A DNA stretch of 64,000 nt from Bradyrhizobium sp. SZCCT0148 (GCF_018129985.1 NZ_JAFCKT010000003.1:124001-188000), one strand, 5' to 3'. Positions 43,634-55,360 are shown, counted from the stretch's first letter. Made by a program: numbers and translations. The notes: a model not told the origin generated them from the letters alone.

Positions 43634-43698
43634 GTCGGACAGGACCCATCCAGCTCCATCGGCATGGCCGGGCCTGACCCGGCATCCACGTCTCCGAC
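43634..43698. repeat. Dispersed palindromic repeat, GCCGGG/CCCGGC core
   Basis: A 65-base element with outer arms GTCGGA (43634-43639) and TCCGAC (43693-43698), and an inner hairpin GCCGGG-cctga-CCCGGC (43667-43683). The core text GGCCGGGCCTGACCCGG closely matches the repeat at 63503, showing that both are copies of one family. Confidence 0.65.
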
Positions 43699-43714
43699 AA
43701 GCCGCAAAAAGAAA

Positions 43715-43737
43715 ATGCCCGGGAGGTGCCCGGGCAT
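43715..43737 (-). terminator. Rho-independent terminator of lepA
   Basis: A 9-bp perfect stem (ATGCCCGGG / CCCGGGCAT) with a five-base loop lies 36 bases past the lepA stop. On the minus strand it runs into TTTTCTTTTT. Confidence 0.9.
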
Positions 43738-43772
43738 GAGGGTGACTGGCGATCGATCAAAGGACCTTGCTG

Positions 43773-45584
<1,812 letters not shown>

Positions 45585-45698
45585 GGGCGCGGGATACCAC
45601 TCACATCCCCGTGCGGCAACCATATTGCTGTAATTTCAGGGTCTTTCTTCACGCCAAGCTGATTCCACGCGTGCCCAAAACGCGCTAGGCAAGGGCCC

Positions 45699-47324
45699 AT
45701 GTCGACCACTGCTTTACCGACCGCCAGAACGCGCACGAAGGCCCGCCTGAGCTTTGGCCGTTTCCGGGCCTGGCTGGTTGCCTGCGCGGTCCGCCCCGAG
45801 GCGAGATTGTGGCTGGTGATCCAGCTTGCCATCCTGCACGCAGTGCTCTGGACCTTCATCCTGATCAATCTGAAGGCGGCGCAGGACGTTCACATGGACG
45901 TCGCGGAAGCCTATGGCTGGGGCCAGAAATTCCTCTGGGGCTACGGCAAGCATCCGCCGCTGTCGGGCTGGGTCGCCGGGCTCTGGTTCATGGCGTTTCC
46001 GGCCGCGGACTGGGCCACCTATGCGCTGGCGATGGCGACGGTCGGTGCCGGCATGGTGATCTGCTGGCTCATCGCGATGCGCGTGGTGGATGCGCGGCGC
46101 GCCTTCCTGGTCGTGGTGATGGTCGCGCTCTACCCGATCTTCAATTTCAAGGGCTTCAAGTACAACCCGGATCTGCTCCAGCTGGTCACGCTGCCGCTGC
46201 TGGTGCTCGCTTATCTCAACGCGTTCGAGAAGCGCAGCTGGCAGTCCGGCCTCCTGCTCGGGTTGGCCGGCGCGCTGGCGCTGATGACGAAATACTGGGT
46301 GCTGACCATGATCGGCGCCATCGGGCTTGCCGCGCTGCTCCATCCGGAGCGGATGAGATTCCTGGCTTCGCCGGCGCCTTGGGTTGCGATTGCAACGATG
46401 GTCGTGGCGATGATCCCGCACGTGGTCTGGCTGGCGGATGCGCATTTCGTGCCGCTGACCTATGCCGGCGACACCTACAGCCTCGCAGACACCCGCCAGG
46501 TGCATCAGCTCGTCACCGGCTACATGCTGCACAATCTAGGACTGCTGGCATTGCCGGTCGCGCTCGCCGCGCTGGCGATGGCGCTGGTGCCGCCGTGGTT
46601 CACCTTGCTGCTGCGCGCGCCCTTGCGCATCGTCACGCGCGCCTGGGCGCGCGGCGCCAATTCGGGCGTCAACGTCTCGCAGGCGCTGAACGTGTGGATG
46701 ATCCAGATCATCGTCGCGTTCGGCCCTCCGCTCGGCGCGCTGGCCTTCGGCGTCTACCTGAAGACCGATTGGGGCATCTCGCTGTTCTTCCTGGTGCCGC
46801 TCGCGCTGGTCGCGATTCCGGCGCTGCGGGTGCAGGGAACGGCGCTGTTCAACATCGCGGCGATCTGGCTCGTGCTCAGCGTTGCCACGCTCGCCGCCTC
46901 GCCCTGGATCGCCGCGCGCGAGATGACGGCCAATGCCGGCAACACGGCGACCTATGGCGCCCGCTCCGAGCTCGCACGCGAGCTGACCCAGGTCTGGCAC
47001 GCGCGCTTCGCCTCGCGCTGGGCGGTCGTTGCGGGAACGATGGAGACGATCCAGCCGATGGTGTTCTACAGCCCGGATCATCCGGCCGCGTTCACGCCGA
47101 ACGAGGCCTGGGGGTCCGGGCTGACCTCGCTCGACGACGCCAAAAGATACGGCTTCATCGGCGTGTTCGATGCGACCGACGACCGGCTGCCCAGGTTCGA
47201 GAAGTGGGTTTCTGAGGTCGCTCCGAACGCCGAGCGCATCGTGATGACGACGCGCCGCTTCACCCACGGCAAGCCCGGCCCGGCGATGAGCTGGAACGTC
47301 TTCATCGCGCCGCCGGGAAAATAG
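45699..47324 (+). CDS. GT39-like (ArnT/PMT family) membrane glycosyltransferase
   Basis: A 541-residue membrane protein with about ten helices. The first periplasmic loop holds MDVAEAYGWGQKFLWGYGKHPPLSGW, the usual Asp-containing catalytic loop with the KHPP motif of the dolichyl-phosphate-mannose and ArnT-like family; TKYWVLTMIGAIGLA marks a later helix, and a soluble C-terminal domain begins near residue 410. It should transfer a sugar from a polyprenyl phosphate to lipid A, protein or polysaccharide on the outer face of the inner membrane. Donor and acceptor are unknown. It is divergent from lepA. Confidence 0.82.
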   Translation: MSTTALPTARTRTKARLSFGRFRAWLVACAVRPEARLWLVIQLAILHAVLWTFILINLKAAQDVHMDVAEAYGWGQKFLWGYGKHPPLSGWVAGLWFMAFPAADWATYALAMATVGAGMVICWLIAMRVVDARRAFLVVVMVALYPIFNFKGFKYNPDLLQLVTLPLLVLAYLNAFEKRSWQSGLLLGLAGALALMTKYWVLTMIGAIGLAALLHPERMRFLASPAPWVAIATMVVAMIPHVVWLADAHFVPLTYAGDTYSLADTRQVHQLVTGYMLHNLGLLALPVALAALAMALVPPWFTLLLRAPLRIVTRAWARGANSGVNVSQALNVWMIQIIVAFGPPLGALAFGVYLKTDWGISLFFLVPLALVAIPALRVQGTALFNIAAIWLVLSVATLAASPWIAAREMTANAGNTATYGARSELARELTQVWHARFASRWAVVAGTMETIQPMVFYSPDHPAAFTPNEAWGSGLTSLDDAKRYGFIGVFDATDDRLPRFEKWVSEVAPNAERIVMTTRRFTHGKPGPAMSWNVFIAPPGK

Positions 47325-47432
47325 CGAAGGTCTCGCAGGGGACAAAGGCGCGGAGGCCGTGCCCACCATCTTTCGGCAATCGTGAGACACGCACGCTTTG
47401 CCTTGCCCGGCACGGAGCGCTTGGCGAGGGCC

Positions 47433-47750
47433 CTAAATCCCTTCCTCGTTGAACTTGCTTTCAACGAGCTCGGTAATGGCCGCGAGCGCGGCTGCCGCGT
47501 CGTTGCCGGCGGCGGCGACGGTGATCGTGGTGCCCGGTCCTGCCGCGAGCATCATCAGGCCCATGATCGAGGTGCCGCCGACGGTCTCGCCGCCGCGCGT
47601 CACCCAGACCTGCGCATCGAAGCGCTCGACCGCCTGGACGAATTTCGCGGAGGCCCGCGCATGCAGGCCGCGCTTGTTGATGATCAGGAGGTCCTTGGAG
47701 ATCGCGCCCGCGGGCACGCCTGTCCCGGCTTGTGGCGCCTCGTCGCTCAT
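47433..47750 (-). CDS. ptsH: Phosphocarrier protein HPr
   Basis: A 105-residue HPr with the phosphorylatable His30 in the motif INKRGLHARASAKFV and the regulatory Ser61 in GGTSIMGLMMLAA. It is longer than most HPr proteins (about 88 residues) because of an N-terminal tail (MSDEAPQAGTGVPAGAISKD). Its ATG overlaps the stop of the EIIA gene (ATGA, 47747-47750). It receives phosphate from EI (not in this window) and is the target of HprK, so it reports carbon status. No sugar-specific EIIB/C genes are near, which fits the regulatory PTS of alphaproteobacteria. Confidence 0.93.
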   Translation of the reverse strand: MSDEAPQAGTGVPAGAISKDLLIINKRGLHARASAKFVQAVERFDAQVWVTRGGETVGGTSIMGLMMLAAGPGTTITVAAAGNDAAAALAAITELVESKFNEEGI

Positions 47751-48148
47751 TTGCCGGCGAGCACGCGGCTGGCGATGGTGACGTATTTGCGGCCCGCTTC
47801 CTGGGCCATCGCGATTGCGTCGGGCAGCGGACGCTCCTCGCGCACCTTGGCAAGCTTTACCAGCATGGGCAGGTTGATGCCCGCGAGCACCTCGACCTTG
47901 GGCCGGCTCATGCAAGATATTGCGAGGTTCGACGGCGTGCCGCCGAACATGTCGGTGAGGATCGCAACGCCGTCGCCGGAATCGACGCGGTTAACCGCCT
48001 CGATGATGTCGCTTCGGCAAAGATCGGAATCGTCTTCGGCACCGATCGTAATCGCTTCGATTTGCTTTTGTGGGCCCATGACATGTTCAAGCGCTGCCTT
48101 GAATTCGTCGGCAAGGCGCCCGTGGGTCACAAGTACTAGACCAATCAT
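47747..48148 (-). CDS. PTS EIIA component, mannose type
   Basis: A 133-residue EIIA-Man domain. It begins MIGLVLVTHGRLADEF, where the His of VTHG is the phosphorylation site, and carries GVAILTDMFGGTPSNLAISC. It is not fused to IIB and no IIC/IID genes are present, so it is a stand-alone regulator, as in Rhizobium and Agrobacterium. ATG 48148 is preceded by GAGGAG. It lies 133 bases after hprK and shares ATGA with ptsH. It likely passes or senses phosphate from HPr. Confidence 0.93.
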   Translation of the reverse strand: MIGLVLVTHGRLADEFKAALEHVMGPQKQIEAITIGAEDDSDLCRSDIIEAVNRVDSGDGVAILTDMFGGTPSNLAISCMSRPKVEVLAGINLPMLVKLAKVREERPLPDAIAMAQEAGRKYVTIASRVLAGK

Positions 48149-48281
48149 CGGAAAACTCCTCGCGGGCGCTTTTGGTGCACCGCACGAACGCGCCACTTTG
48201 ACCATCCAGAGCCCCCGCGCAAGAGGGGATGTTGCGTATCTCCCTGAATCTAGACGGATGGATGAGGGGAGCTTCGCCGGT

Positions 48282-48821
48282 CTATTCGGTCGCGATACTG
48301 GGGTTCATATGGTTACCATTTCCCTTCAAACAATCGCCGGAAGAGTTAACGGAAGATGAACTCTTGGTAGTGGTCAAGGCCGCGACAACCAGCGGGAGGG
48401 GCGAATGGTCGCGGCCAACCGGGATTCGCGGTAATTCGACACCGAAAATGCTGATTTTCAGCGATTCGGCCGTCGGCAGGCGCTCGGCGTCGGCGGCATC
48501 CAGGTCGACCACGAGACCGACGGTCGCATGCTCCACAAAGTCGCAGCGGCGAATTCCGAGTCCCCGGATCTCGATCAGGCCGGCCAGTACCGGCGCGGGG
48601 CGGACCTCAATTTCATCGCCGACTGTCGCCAGATGGACACGGTCGTCCCCGACCAGGACGGCCGGCTCGATCACGCCGGAGCGTCCCGCCATGATCAAAT
48701 CAAAGGCAAGGCGCGACTTGCCGGAGCCGGAGGGACCGCGGATCAGCACCGCCAGTCGGCCAACCCTGACCGCGGAGGCGTGAACGCTGGGCCCGCTTTC
48801 GTTCAGGCTGCCCTGGCTCAT
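48282..48821 (-). CDS. hprK: HPr kinase/phosphorylase, short alphaproteobacterial form
   Basis: A 179-residue enzyme with the P-loop GPSGSGKSRLAFDLI near residue 29 and the acidic GVIEPAVLVGDDRV region that binds metal and HPr. The signature IEIRGLGI is at about residue 84. The N-terminal domain of Gram-positive HprK (~130 residues) is absent, as usual for rhizobial HprK. It phosphorylates and dephosphorylates Ser61 of HPr. The ATG overlaps the stop of chvG (ATGA, 48818-48821), so the kinase and the sensor are translated together. The C-terminal tail is Ser-rich and may be disordered. Confidence 0.9.
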   Translation of the reverse strand: MSQGSLNESGPSVHASAVRVGRLAVLIRGPSGSGKSRLAFDLIMAGRSGVIEPAVLVGDDRVHLATVGDEIEVRPAPVLAGLIEIRGLGIRRCDFVEHATVGLVVDLDAADAERLPTAESLKISIFGVELPRIPVGRDHSPLPLVVAALTTTKSSSSVNSSGDCLKGNGNHMNPSIATE

Positions 48822-50617
48822 AGCGCCGGAAGCCGCACCACGAAGCGCGCGCCCGCGACCGTCGGCACGCCCTCGTCATCCGGCGGGCCTGCGCGGTTCT
48901 CGGCCCAGATGCGCCCGCCGTGGGCGTCCACGATCTGCTTGGAGATCGACAGGCCGAGGCCGGAGTTCTGGCCAAACCCCTGATGCGGACGATCGGTGTA
49001 GAAGCGCTCGAAGATGCGCTCCAGCGCGTCGTCGCGAATGCCGGGGCCGTCGTCGTCGACCACGATCTCGATCTCCCCGCGCGCGCGGCGGCAGGTGAGG
49101 CGCACCTTGCTGCCGGCTTCCGAGAACGACTGCGCGTTGGAGAGCAGGTTGGAGACCACCTGCCCGAGCCGTGAATCGTGGCCGGTCACGGCGAAGGCGT
49201 CGGTCGGGCTGCGGCCCTCGAAGCGGGTCTCGACCGCGACGTCATGGCCGAGCTTGGTCTCGTTGGCGACGGACACCAGCGTCGTCAGCAGGCGGCGCAA
49301 ATCGACCGGGACGGCATCCTGGCGCTGCAATTCGGCGTCGAGGCGGCTGGCGTCGGAGATGTCCGAAATCAGCCGGTCCAGCCGCTTGACGTCGTGCTCG
49401 ATCACCTCGAGCAGGCGCGCGCGGCTGTTCTCGTTGCGTGCCAGCGGCAGCGTCTCGACCGCGGAGCGCAGCGAGGTCAGCGGATTCTTCAGTTCGTGCG
49501 CAACGTCGGCGGCGAACATCTCGATGGCTTCGATCCGGCTGTAGAGCGCGCTGGTCATGTCGCGCAGCGCGCCGGAGAGATGGCCGATCTCGTCGCGGCG
49601 GCGGGTGAAGTCGGGAATCTCGATGCGGGCCTTGATGCGGCGGCGGACGCTCTCGGCGCTGTCGGCGAGCCGGCGCACCGGCCCGGCGATCGTGCTGGCG
49701 AGCAGCAGCGACAGCATGATCATGACCGCAGCGGCAACACCGCCGACCTTCAGGATGGCGAGGCGTTCGGCCGTGACCATCTGGTCGATGTCGTCGCCTT
49801 GCGTCGACAGCATCAACGCGCCGTGGATCGCGCGTGAGCGCAGCACGGGGACCGCGACCGAGACGATCACCTCGCCGCGGGCATTGACCCGCACCATCGA
49901 GCGCTTCTGGCCCTGGAGCGCATCGCCCACCTCGGCATAGCCGTTGCCGTTCTCGGGGCCGAGTTCGCGATAGAGCGGCAGGTCGCCGCGATTCAGCCAG
50001 GTGCGCACCGCGACCATGCCGCGCTCGACGAAGCCGGGCTTCTCGGCCGGCGGCGGCAGGTCGAGGCGCAGCACGTTTTCGAGGTTGCGGCTGTCGAGCA
50101 GCAGGCTGCCGTTCGGATCGTAGATGCGGGCGCGCGTCTTGGTCGGCGAGATCAGCGTGCGCAGCACCGGCGCCACGCGCTCAGGGTTGATCGGGAAGTC
50201 CAGCGGCGAATATTCGTCCGGGCCGCCATAGGTCTCGCCCGGCTTGAGGTCGAGCAGCCGGTCGGGATCGATGGTGATGGCGTTGGTCTGCACCGTGGCG
50301 GAGGCCGCGATTGCACCGGCGATGATCTCGGCCTGCACCAGCAGGCTCTGCGCCCGCGCGTCGATCAGGCCGGCGCGGAATTGCGACAGGTACAGGATGC
50401 TCGCCACCAGCGCGACGAGGCCGGCGAGGTTGAGCGAGACGATGCGGCGGGTCAGGCTGGAGAAGGACAGCGCGAAGAAGAATTGCCCGGCGCGCTTGAG
50501 CCAGTTCAGCGGGCGGAAGCCCCTCTGCGGCTTGTCCTCGACGACGTGCTCGGAAACGCCGTCGGATGCGATATCCCCGGCGCTCTGGTTCTCATCAGGC
50601 TGCGTTCGGTCCAGCAA
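48818..50617 (-). CDS. chvG: Sensor histidine kinase ChvG
   Basis: A 599-residue inner-membrane kinase. TM1 lies near residues 60-80 (IVSLNLAGLVALVASILYL) and TM2 near 284-306; the periplasmic domain of ~200 residues contains the ChvG/ExoS features TKTRARIYDPNGSLLLDSR and LPLYRELGPENGNGYAE. A HAMP region follows, then the HisKA box with His374 (DVAHELKNPLTSLRSAVE) and the ATPase domain (DDDGPGIRDDALERIFERFY, GLGLSISKQIVDAHGG). The start codon is TTG 50617; no ATG occurs upstream. ChvG detects low pH and envelope stress in this order, held off by ExoR where present. It pairs with chvI. Confidence 0.92.
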   Translation of the reverse strand: MLDRTQPDENQSAGDIASDGVSEHVVEDKPQRGFRPLNWLKRAGQFFFALSFSSLTRRIVSLNLAGLVALVASILYLSQFRAGLIDARAQSLLVQAEIIAGAIAASATVQTNAITIDPDRLLDLKPGETYGGPDEYSPLDFPINPERVAPVLRTLISPTKTRARIYDPNGSLLLDSRNLENVLRLDLPPPAEKPGFVERGMVAVRTWLNRGDLPLYRELGPENGNGYAEVGDALQGQKRSMVRVNARGEVIVSVAVPVLRSRAIHGALMLSTQGDDIDQMVTAERLAILKVGGVAAAVMIMLSLLLASTIAGPVRRLADSAESVRRRIKARIEIPDFTRRRDEIGHLSGALRDMTSALYSRIEAIEMFAADVAHELKNPLTSLRSAVETLPLARNENSRARLLEVIEHDVKRLDRLISDISDASRLDAELQRQDAVPVDLRRLLTTLVSVANETKLGHDVAVETRFEGRSPTDAFAVTGHDSRLGQVVSNLLSNAQSFSEAGSKVRLTCRRARGEIEIVVDDDGPGIRDDALERIFERFYTDRPHQGFGQNSGLGLSISKQIVDAHGGRIWAENRAGPPDDEGVPTVAGARFVVRLPAL

Positions 50618-50735
50618 TGCTTACGCCCGCGTTAGGACAGCTCGTATGAAAGGGTCCCCGCATCCTAGAGCCATCCCGGTCGTGATGGAATCAGAACCGG
50701 CAATGCTCTCAGTCTTCGTGCAGGCGCCTCGCGCC

Positions 50736-51437
50736 TCAGGCTTCCTTGAAGCGGTAGCCGACGCCGTAGAGCGTCTCGATCATCTCGAACTCGTTGTCGA
50801 CCACCTTGAACTTCTTGCGCAGCCGCTTGATGTGGCTGTCGATGGTGCGGTCGTCGACATAGACCTGATCGTCATAGGCGGCGTCCATCAGCGCATTGCG
50901 GCTCTTCACCACGCCGGGCCGGGTCGCCAGCGCCTGCAGGATCAGGAATTCGGTGACGGTCAGCGTCACCGGCTCGTTCTTCCACGTGCAGGTATGCCGT
51001 TCCGGATCCATGCGGAGCAGGCCGCGATCGAGCGCCTTGGCGTCGTTCTCCTTGGGCGCGACGGTCGGATCCTTCGGCGCCGAGCGGCGCAACACCGCCT
51101 TGACGCGCTCGACCAGGAGGCGCTGCGAGAACGGTTTGCGGATGAAGTCGTCGGCGCCCATCTTGAGGCCGAACAGCTCGTCGATCTCTTCGTCCTTGGA
51201 GGTCAGGAAGATCACCGGCAGGTCGGACTTCTGCCTGAGGCGGCGCAGCGTCTCCATGCCGTCCATGCGCGGCATCTTGATGTCGAGGATGGCGAGATCG
51301 GGCTGGGTGGTGCGGAAACCGTCAAGCGCGGAGGCGCCGTCGGTGTAGGTCATGATGCGGTAGCCTTCGGCTTCCAGCGCGATCGAGACGGATGTGAGAA
51401 TGTTGCGGTCGTCGTCGACCAAAGCGATTGTGGGCAT
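50736..51437 (-). CDS. chvI: Response regulator ChvI
   Basis: A 233-residue OmpR-family regulator. The receiver domain holds the acidic pocket VDDD and the phosphorylation site Asp52 in [12 protein letters not shown], then the KPFS lysine. The C-terminal winged-helix domain shows [24 protein letters not shown] and [19 protein letters not shown] 51437 is preceded by AGAGGCTC. It lies 118 bases upstream of chvG on the same strand and is divergent from the HugZ-like gene. ChvI controls exopolysaccharide, motility and acid response in rhizobia and symbiosis-related genes. Confidence 0.95.
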   Translation of the reverse strand: MPTIALVDDDRNILTSVSIALEAEGYRIMTYTDGASALDGFRTTQPDLAILDIKMPRMDGMETLRRLRQKSDLPVIFLTSKDEEIDELFGLKMGADDFIRKPFSQRLLVERVKAVLRRSAPKDPTVAPKENDAKALDRGLLRMDPERHTCTWKNEPVTLTVTEFLILQALATRPGVVKSRNALMDAAYDDQVYVDDRTIDSHIKRLRKKFKVVDNEFEMIETLYGVGYRFKEA

Positions 51438-51677
51438 GAGCCTCTGCTTTCTGCTGTCCGTTTGGGTCGTGGCTTGAAACGGCGAGCAATCCACTGATGC
51501 GCCGCATACATGGGTGCCGAATTGGCGTTCGAACCTTGTCACCGAGCAATGCAAGCTGGGCTGAAGTGTGACCAAGTTCCACGAAACACGGCAGATTCGC
51601 CGCATGTCGACCCATAACCAAGCCCTCGTTTACCCGAAAAAAGCCCCCCCTTGCAACCACCTGAACCGAGAAAGCCG

Positions 51678-52427
51678 ATGCAACCGACCCCTGATTTCGA
51701 CCCCGCAAAGCTCGCCAAATCCCTGCTGCGGCGATCGCGGCAGGGGGCCTTGGCCACCCTTATGGTCGGCAGCGGCGACCCCTATTGTTCCCTGGTCAAT
51801 CTGGCCAGCCATCCCGACGGCTCGCCCATCCTGCTGATCTCTGGCCTCGCCGTACATACGAAGAACATCCTGGCCGATAGCAGGGTCTCGTTGATGCTGG
51901 ACGAGCGCGCGGCGGGCGATCCGCTGGAAGGCGCCCGGATCATGCTGTCCGGCCGGGCTGAGCAGGCGGAGTCCGACAAGGATCTGCTCCAGTGGCGGTA
52001 TCTGAATGCGCATCCGTCGGCGGAAGCCTTTGTCTCCTTTAAGGATTTCTCCTTTTTCCGCATACGCCCGACGGGAACCCATCTGGTCGCCGGCTTCGGC
52101 CGGATCGTCGACCTTAAGCCCCCTCAGTTCCTCACCGACCTCGCCGGCGCCGAGGATCTGCTGGCGGCGGAGGAAGGGGCTGTCGCGCATATGAATGCCG
52201 ATCATCGCGACACCATGGGCCTCTATGCGACCAAGCTCCTTGGCGCTGCCGCGGGTGACTGGCGCTGCACCGGCTGCGATCCGGAAGGCCTCGACCTGCA
52301 GGACGGCCAGACCGCGTTGCGGCTGGACTTCCCGGAGCGGGTGACGGACGGCACGTCGCTGCGCAAGATGTTGGTGCGCCTGGCTGGCGAAGCGCGCACG
52401 AAGGTGGACCAGAACGTAAAGAATTGA
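51678..52427 (+). CDS. HugZ-like pyridoxamine-phosphate-oxidase-fold protein with DUF2470
   Basis: A 249-residue protein with a split-barrel FMN/heme fold ([40 protein letters not shown], with SLMLDE and [10 protein letters not shown]) and a C-terminal DUF2470 helix pair ([20 protein letters not shown]). This order is that of HugZ/HutZ heme-degrading or heme-binding proteins. It is divergent from chvI, 240 bases apart, with GAGAAAG before the ATG. Whether this protein degrades heme cannot be judged; pyridoxamine-phosphate oxidase itself is a less likely role. Confidence 0.8.
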   Translation: MQPTPDFDPAKLAKSLLRRSRQGALATLMVGSGDPYCSLVNLASHPDGSPILLISGLAVHTKNILADSRVSLMLDERAAGDPLEGARIMLSGRAEQAESDKDLLQWRYLNAHPSAEAFVSFKDFSFFRIRPTGTHLVAGFGRIVDLKPPQFLTDLAGAEDLLAAEEGAVAHMNADHRDTMGLYATKLLGAAAGDWRCTGCDPEGLDLQDGQTALRLDFPERVTDGTSLRKMLVRLAGEARTKVDQNVKN

Positions 52428-52491
52428 ACGCCGCGAGCCATCGCTGCGACCCAAGACGGTCAGGTCGTTAGGCTCGCAGCGAGAAGGGTTC

Positions 52492-55086
52492 ATGACGCGT
52501 CGTCGTTTGGCATTGGCTGCGGGTCTGGCGCTCGCGATCACCACGTCGTTTGCCGCGCCGGGCCTTGCCCAGAAGGCCGACCTCTCGGCGCAGAGCGCGC
52601 GCATCAATGCTCTCCGCAGCGCCGGCAAATATTCCGAGGCGCTGCCGCTGGCGCAGGCCATGGTGACCTCGCTCGAGAATACCACCAACAGCCGCGATCT
52701 TGCCGCCGCACTCAACAATCTCGGGCAGATCCACGCCGATCAGGGCCACGACGATCAGGCCGAGCCGCTCTACAAGCGGGCCATTGCTTTGATGGAGAAG
52801 GGGACCGGTCAGGGCAGTGTCGAGATCGCGCCGCTCCTGAACAATCTGGCAGCACTCTATCAGCGGCAGAGCCGCTTCTCCGAAGCCGAGCCGCTGTTCA
52901 AGCGCGCGCTGGCCGTCAGCGAAAAGAGCCTGTCGCGCGAGCATCCCGATGTCGGCCGTGCTCTGAACAATCTCGCCACGCTCTACGTGAAGCAGGAGCA
53001 TTTTGCCGAGGCCGAGCCGCTGTTTCAGCGCGCGCTTGCGATCTACCAGAAGGCCGCCGGGCCCGAGCATCCCGCGGTTGCCACCGTCCTCAACAATATC
53101 GGCCAGGTCGATCGCGACCTCAACCGCGATGCGGATGCCGAAGCGCCGATCAAGCGCTCGCTCGCGATCCGCGAAAAGGTGCTGGGGGCGGATCATCCCG
53201 ACGTGGCGCGCTCGCTCAACAATCTCGCCGGGCTTTACGAGCACCAGCAGCGCTATGCCGAGGCCGAGCCGCTCTATCGCCGCGCGCTGTCGATCCGCGA
53301 GCGTGCGCTCGGACCCGATCACCCCGATGTGGCGACCTCGACGAACAATCTCGCATACTTCCTTCAGGTGTCGGGCCGCACCGCCGAGGCCTTGCCGTTC
53401 GCGCAGAGAACGCTTGCCGCCAATCGCGCACAACTGCGTACCGTGCTGCCGGTTCTGTTCGCCGCGCGGCAGCAAACGCTGCTGTCGAACGACAAGGCGC
53501 TCGACGAGGCGATCGGTGCGATCCAGCGCGGCACGCAATCCTCCGCGGCCTCTGCCGTGAACAAGCTTGCGGTGCGATTGGCCGCCGGGAGCGACCGGCT
53601 CGCCGAACTGGTGCGCCGCGAACAAGATCTCGCGGCCGAGGCCGAGGCGCTCGACAAGGCCATCATCACCGCGGTGTCGAAGCAATCGGCGCAGCGCGAC
53701 GTCGCAGCCGAGCAGCGCAGCCGCGCGCGGATCGCTACGATCGCGAACGAGCGCGCGGGCTTGCAGAAGATGCTCGCGCTCGAGTTTCCCGACTACGCCT
53801 CGCTCTCCAATCCGCTGCCGCTGGCGGTGAAGGACATCCAGCCGCTGCTGTCGGCCGATGAGGCGATGGTGATCTATTCGGTCGTCGACAAGCAGAGCTA
53901 TGTCATCGCGATCACGCGCGACGGCGCCGACTGGAAGGAGATCCCGCTCGGCGCGGACGCGATGGCGCGGAAGGTGTCGGCGTTCCGCAGGGGGCTGGAT
54001 GTCGGCAAGGCGCGCGATGCCTCCGGCAAGTCGGGGCTGTTCGATCTCGCGCTTGCCAACGAGCTCTATGCCGCGCTGCTCGGCCCGGTCGAGGCACTGA
54101 CAAAGGACAAGCGCAATCTCTTGGTCGTGCCATCGGCGGCGCTGACCGCCTTGCCGTTTCATCTGCTGGTGACGGAGAAGCCGCAGGCTGCGATCCCGGA
54201 CCGGCTCGAAGGGTATCGCGACGCCGCCTGGCTGCTGCGGCGTCAGGCCGTCTCGGTGCTGCCCTCGGTGATCAGCCTGAAATCCCTCCGCGCCTTCGCC
54301 CGCAGGGATCAGGGCGTGAAGCCGATGACCGGCTTCGGCGATCCCGTCTTCAACCCCGCTACCGAAGGACCCGCCGACCGTCGCGCCGCAGGCGGCAAGG
54401 TCGCGGCGCGCAGCATTGCGACGATTGCCTATACCGATTTCTGGCGTGGCGCGGGCGTCGACCGCGCGCGGCTTGCGCAGGCGCTGCCGCAACTGCCTGA
54501 CACCGCCGACGAGCTGACTGCGGTGGCAAGAGACGTCGGCGCTACTGATGCCGACATCCATCTCGGACGCGACGCCAGCGAAACGACGCTGAAGCGTGCA
54601 GCGCTTGCTCAATACGGCATCATCTACTTTGCCACCCATGGTCTCGTTGCCGGCGACGTCAAGGGACTGGGCGAGCCGTCGCTTGCGCTGTCGATTCCAG
54701 ATCAGCCGTCGGAGCTCGACGACGGCCTTCTGACCGCGAGCGAAGTGGCCGAGCTCAAGCTCAACGCCGATTGGGTTGTGCTGTCGGCCTGCAACACCAT
54801 CGCCGGCGACAAGCCCGGTGCCGAAGCGCTGTCCGGATTGGCGCGCTCGTTCTTCTACGCAGGAGCCCGCGCGCTGCTGGTCTCGCATTGGGCCGTGGAT
54901 TCGGAAGCCGCCACCCGCCTCACCACATCGACGTTCGAGCTGCTCAAGAAAGAACCGAAAATCGGCCGTTCCGAAGCCTTGCGCCGCGCGATGTTAACCT
55001 TTGTCGATGACACCTCCTCGCCCCGTAATGCCTATCCCGCGATGTGGGGACCTTTCGCATTGATCGGCGAAGGCGAGGTACGATAA
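52492..55086 (+). CDS. Exported TPR-CHAT protein
   Basis: An 864-residue protein with a signal peptide ([22 protein letters not shown]). Residues ~30-320 are seven or so TPR repeats of the kinesin-light-chain kind, each with an [NE]HPDVAxxLNNLAxLY signature ([30 protein letters not shown]). A coiled-coil-like Glu/Arg/Ala-rich stretch follows, then the CHAT caspase-like domain (about 470-860). The catalytic dyad is visible: His in YFATHGLV (residue ~714) and Cys in VLSACNT (~765). The C-terminal strand ends [18 protein letters not shown] ([12 protein letters not shown]). Such proteins are thought to be proteases activated through their TPR partners; here the site is the periplasm. Start ATG 52492 follows GAGAAGGG. 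Confidence 0.88.
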   Translation: MTRRRLALAAGLALAITTSFAAPGLAQKADLSAQSARINALRSAGKYSEALPLAQAMVTSLENTTNSRDLAAALNNLGQIHADQGHDDQAEPLYKRAIALMEKGTGQGSVEIAPLLNNLAALYQRQSRFSEAEPLFKRALAVSEKSLSREHPDVGRALNNLATLYVKQEHFAEAEPLFQRALAIYQKAAGPEHPAVATVLNNIGQVDRDLNRDADAEAPIKRSLAIREKVLGADHPDVARSLNNLAGLYEHQQRYAEAEPLYRRALSIRERALGPDHPDVATSTNNLAYFLQVSGRTAEALPFAQRTLAANRAQLRTVLPVLFAARQQTLLSNDKALDEAIGAIQRGTQSSAASAVNKLAVRLAAGSDRLAELVRREQDLAAEAEALDKAIITAVSKQSAQRDVAAEQRSRARIATIANERAGLQKMLALEFPDYASLSNPLPLAVKDIQPLLSADEAMVIYSVVDKQSYVIAITRDGADWKEIPLGADAMARKVSAFRRGLDVGKARDASGKSGLFDLALANELYAALLGPVEALTKDKRNLLVVPSAALTALPFHLLVTEKPQAAIPDRLEGYRDAAWLLRRQAVSVLPSVISLKSLRAFARRDQGVKPMTGFGDPVFNPATEGPADRRAAGGKVAARSIATIAYTDFWRGAGVDRARLAQALPQLPDTADELTAVARDVGATDADIHLGRDASETTLKRAALAQYGIIYFATHGLVAGDVKGLGEPSLALSIPDQPSELDDGLLTASEVAELKLNADWVVLSACNTIAGDKPGAEALSGLARSFFYAGARALLVSHWAVDSEAATRLTTSTFELLKKEPKIGRSEALRRAMLTFVDDTSSPRNAYPAMWGPFALIGEGEVR

Positions 55087-55360
55087 GCCGGCAGCCGGAA
55101 TTGTGCGTCGCAAAAACCCTGATTAACGTCGAATTGCACGTTTGGTTGCGCGATCATCTGGGATTTTGTGGTGCACATGCTCAAAGCTGACATGCGCGAC
55201 GTTTGGCGCGGTCCTTGAATAAACCAAATCCTGCGGGATCGGCTTGGCAACGCCAGCGTTCATGATTATTAGGTCGTTCAGCCGAGGCCGAATGGCCCTT
55301 TCATCACGGTGACTGCGATGGCGCTCAAACTTGGTCGCGCTGAATGTCGCGGGTTCTAGG

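Larger units (their letters stand above)
43453..43772. other. Intergenic region between convergent genes, with repeat and terminator
   Basis: This 320-base stretch between the SRPBCC gene and lepA (which point at each other) holds a dispersed palindromic repeat and the lepA terminator, each listed separately. I see no gene in it. Confidence 0.6.

Noticed and set aside
52468..54888. An 806-codon open frame on the minus strand across the CHAT gene
   Set aside because: It mirrors the CHAT/TPR gene, whose domains and start are well supported. Long antisense frames arise from GC-rich codon bias, and the product has no recognisable domain.
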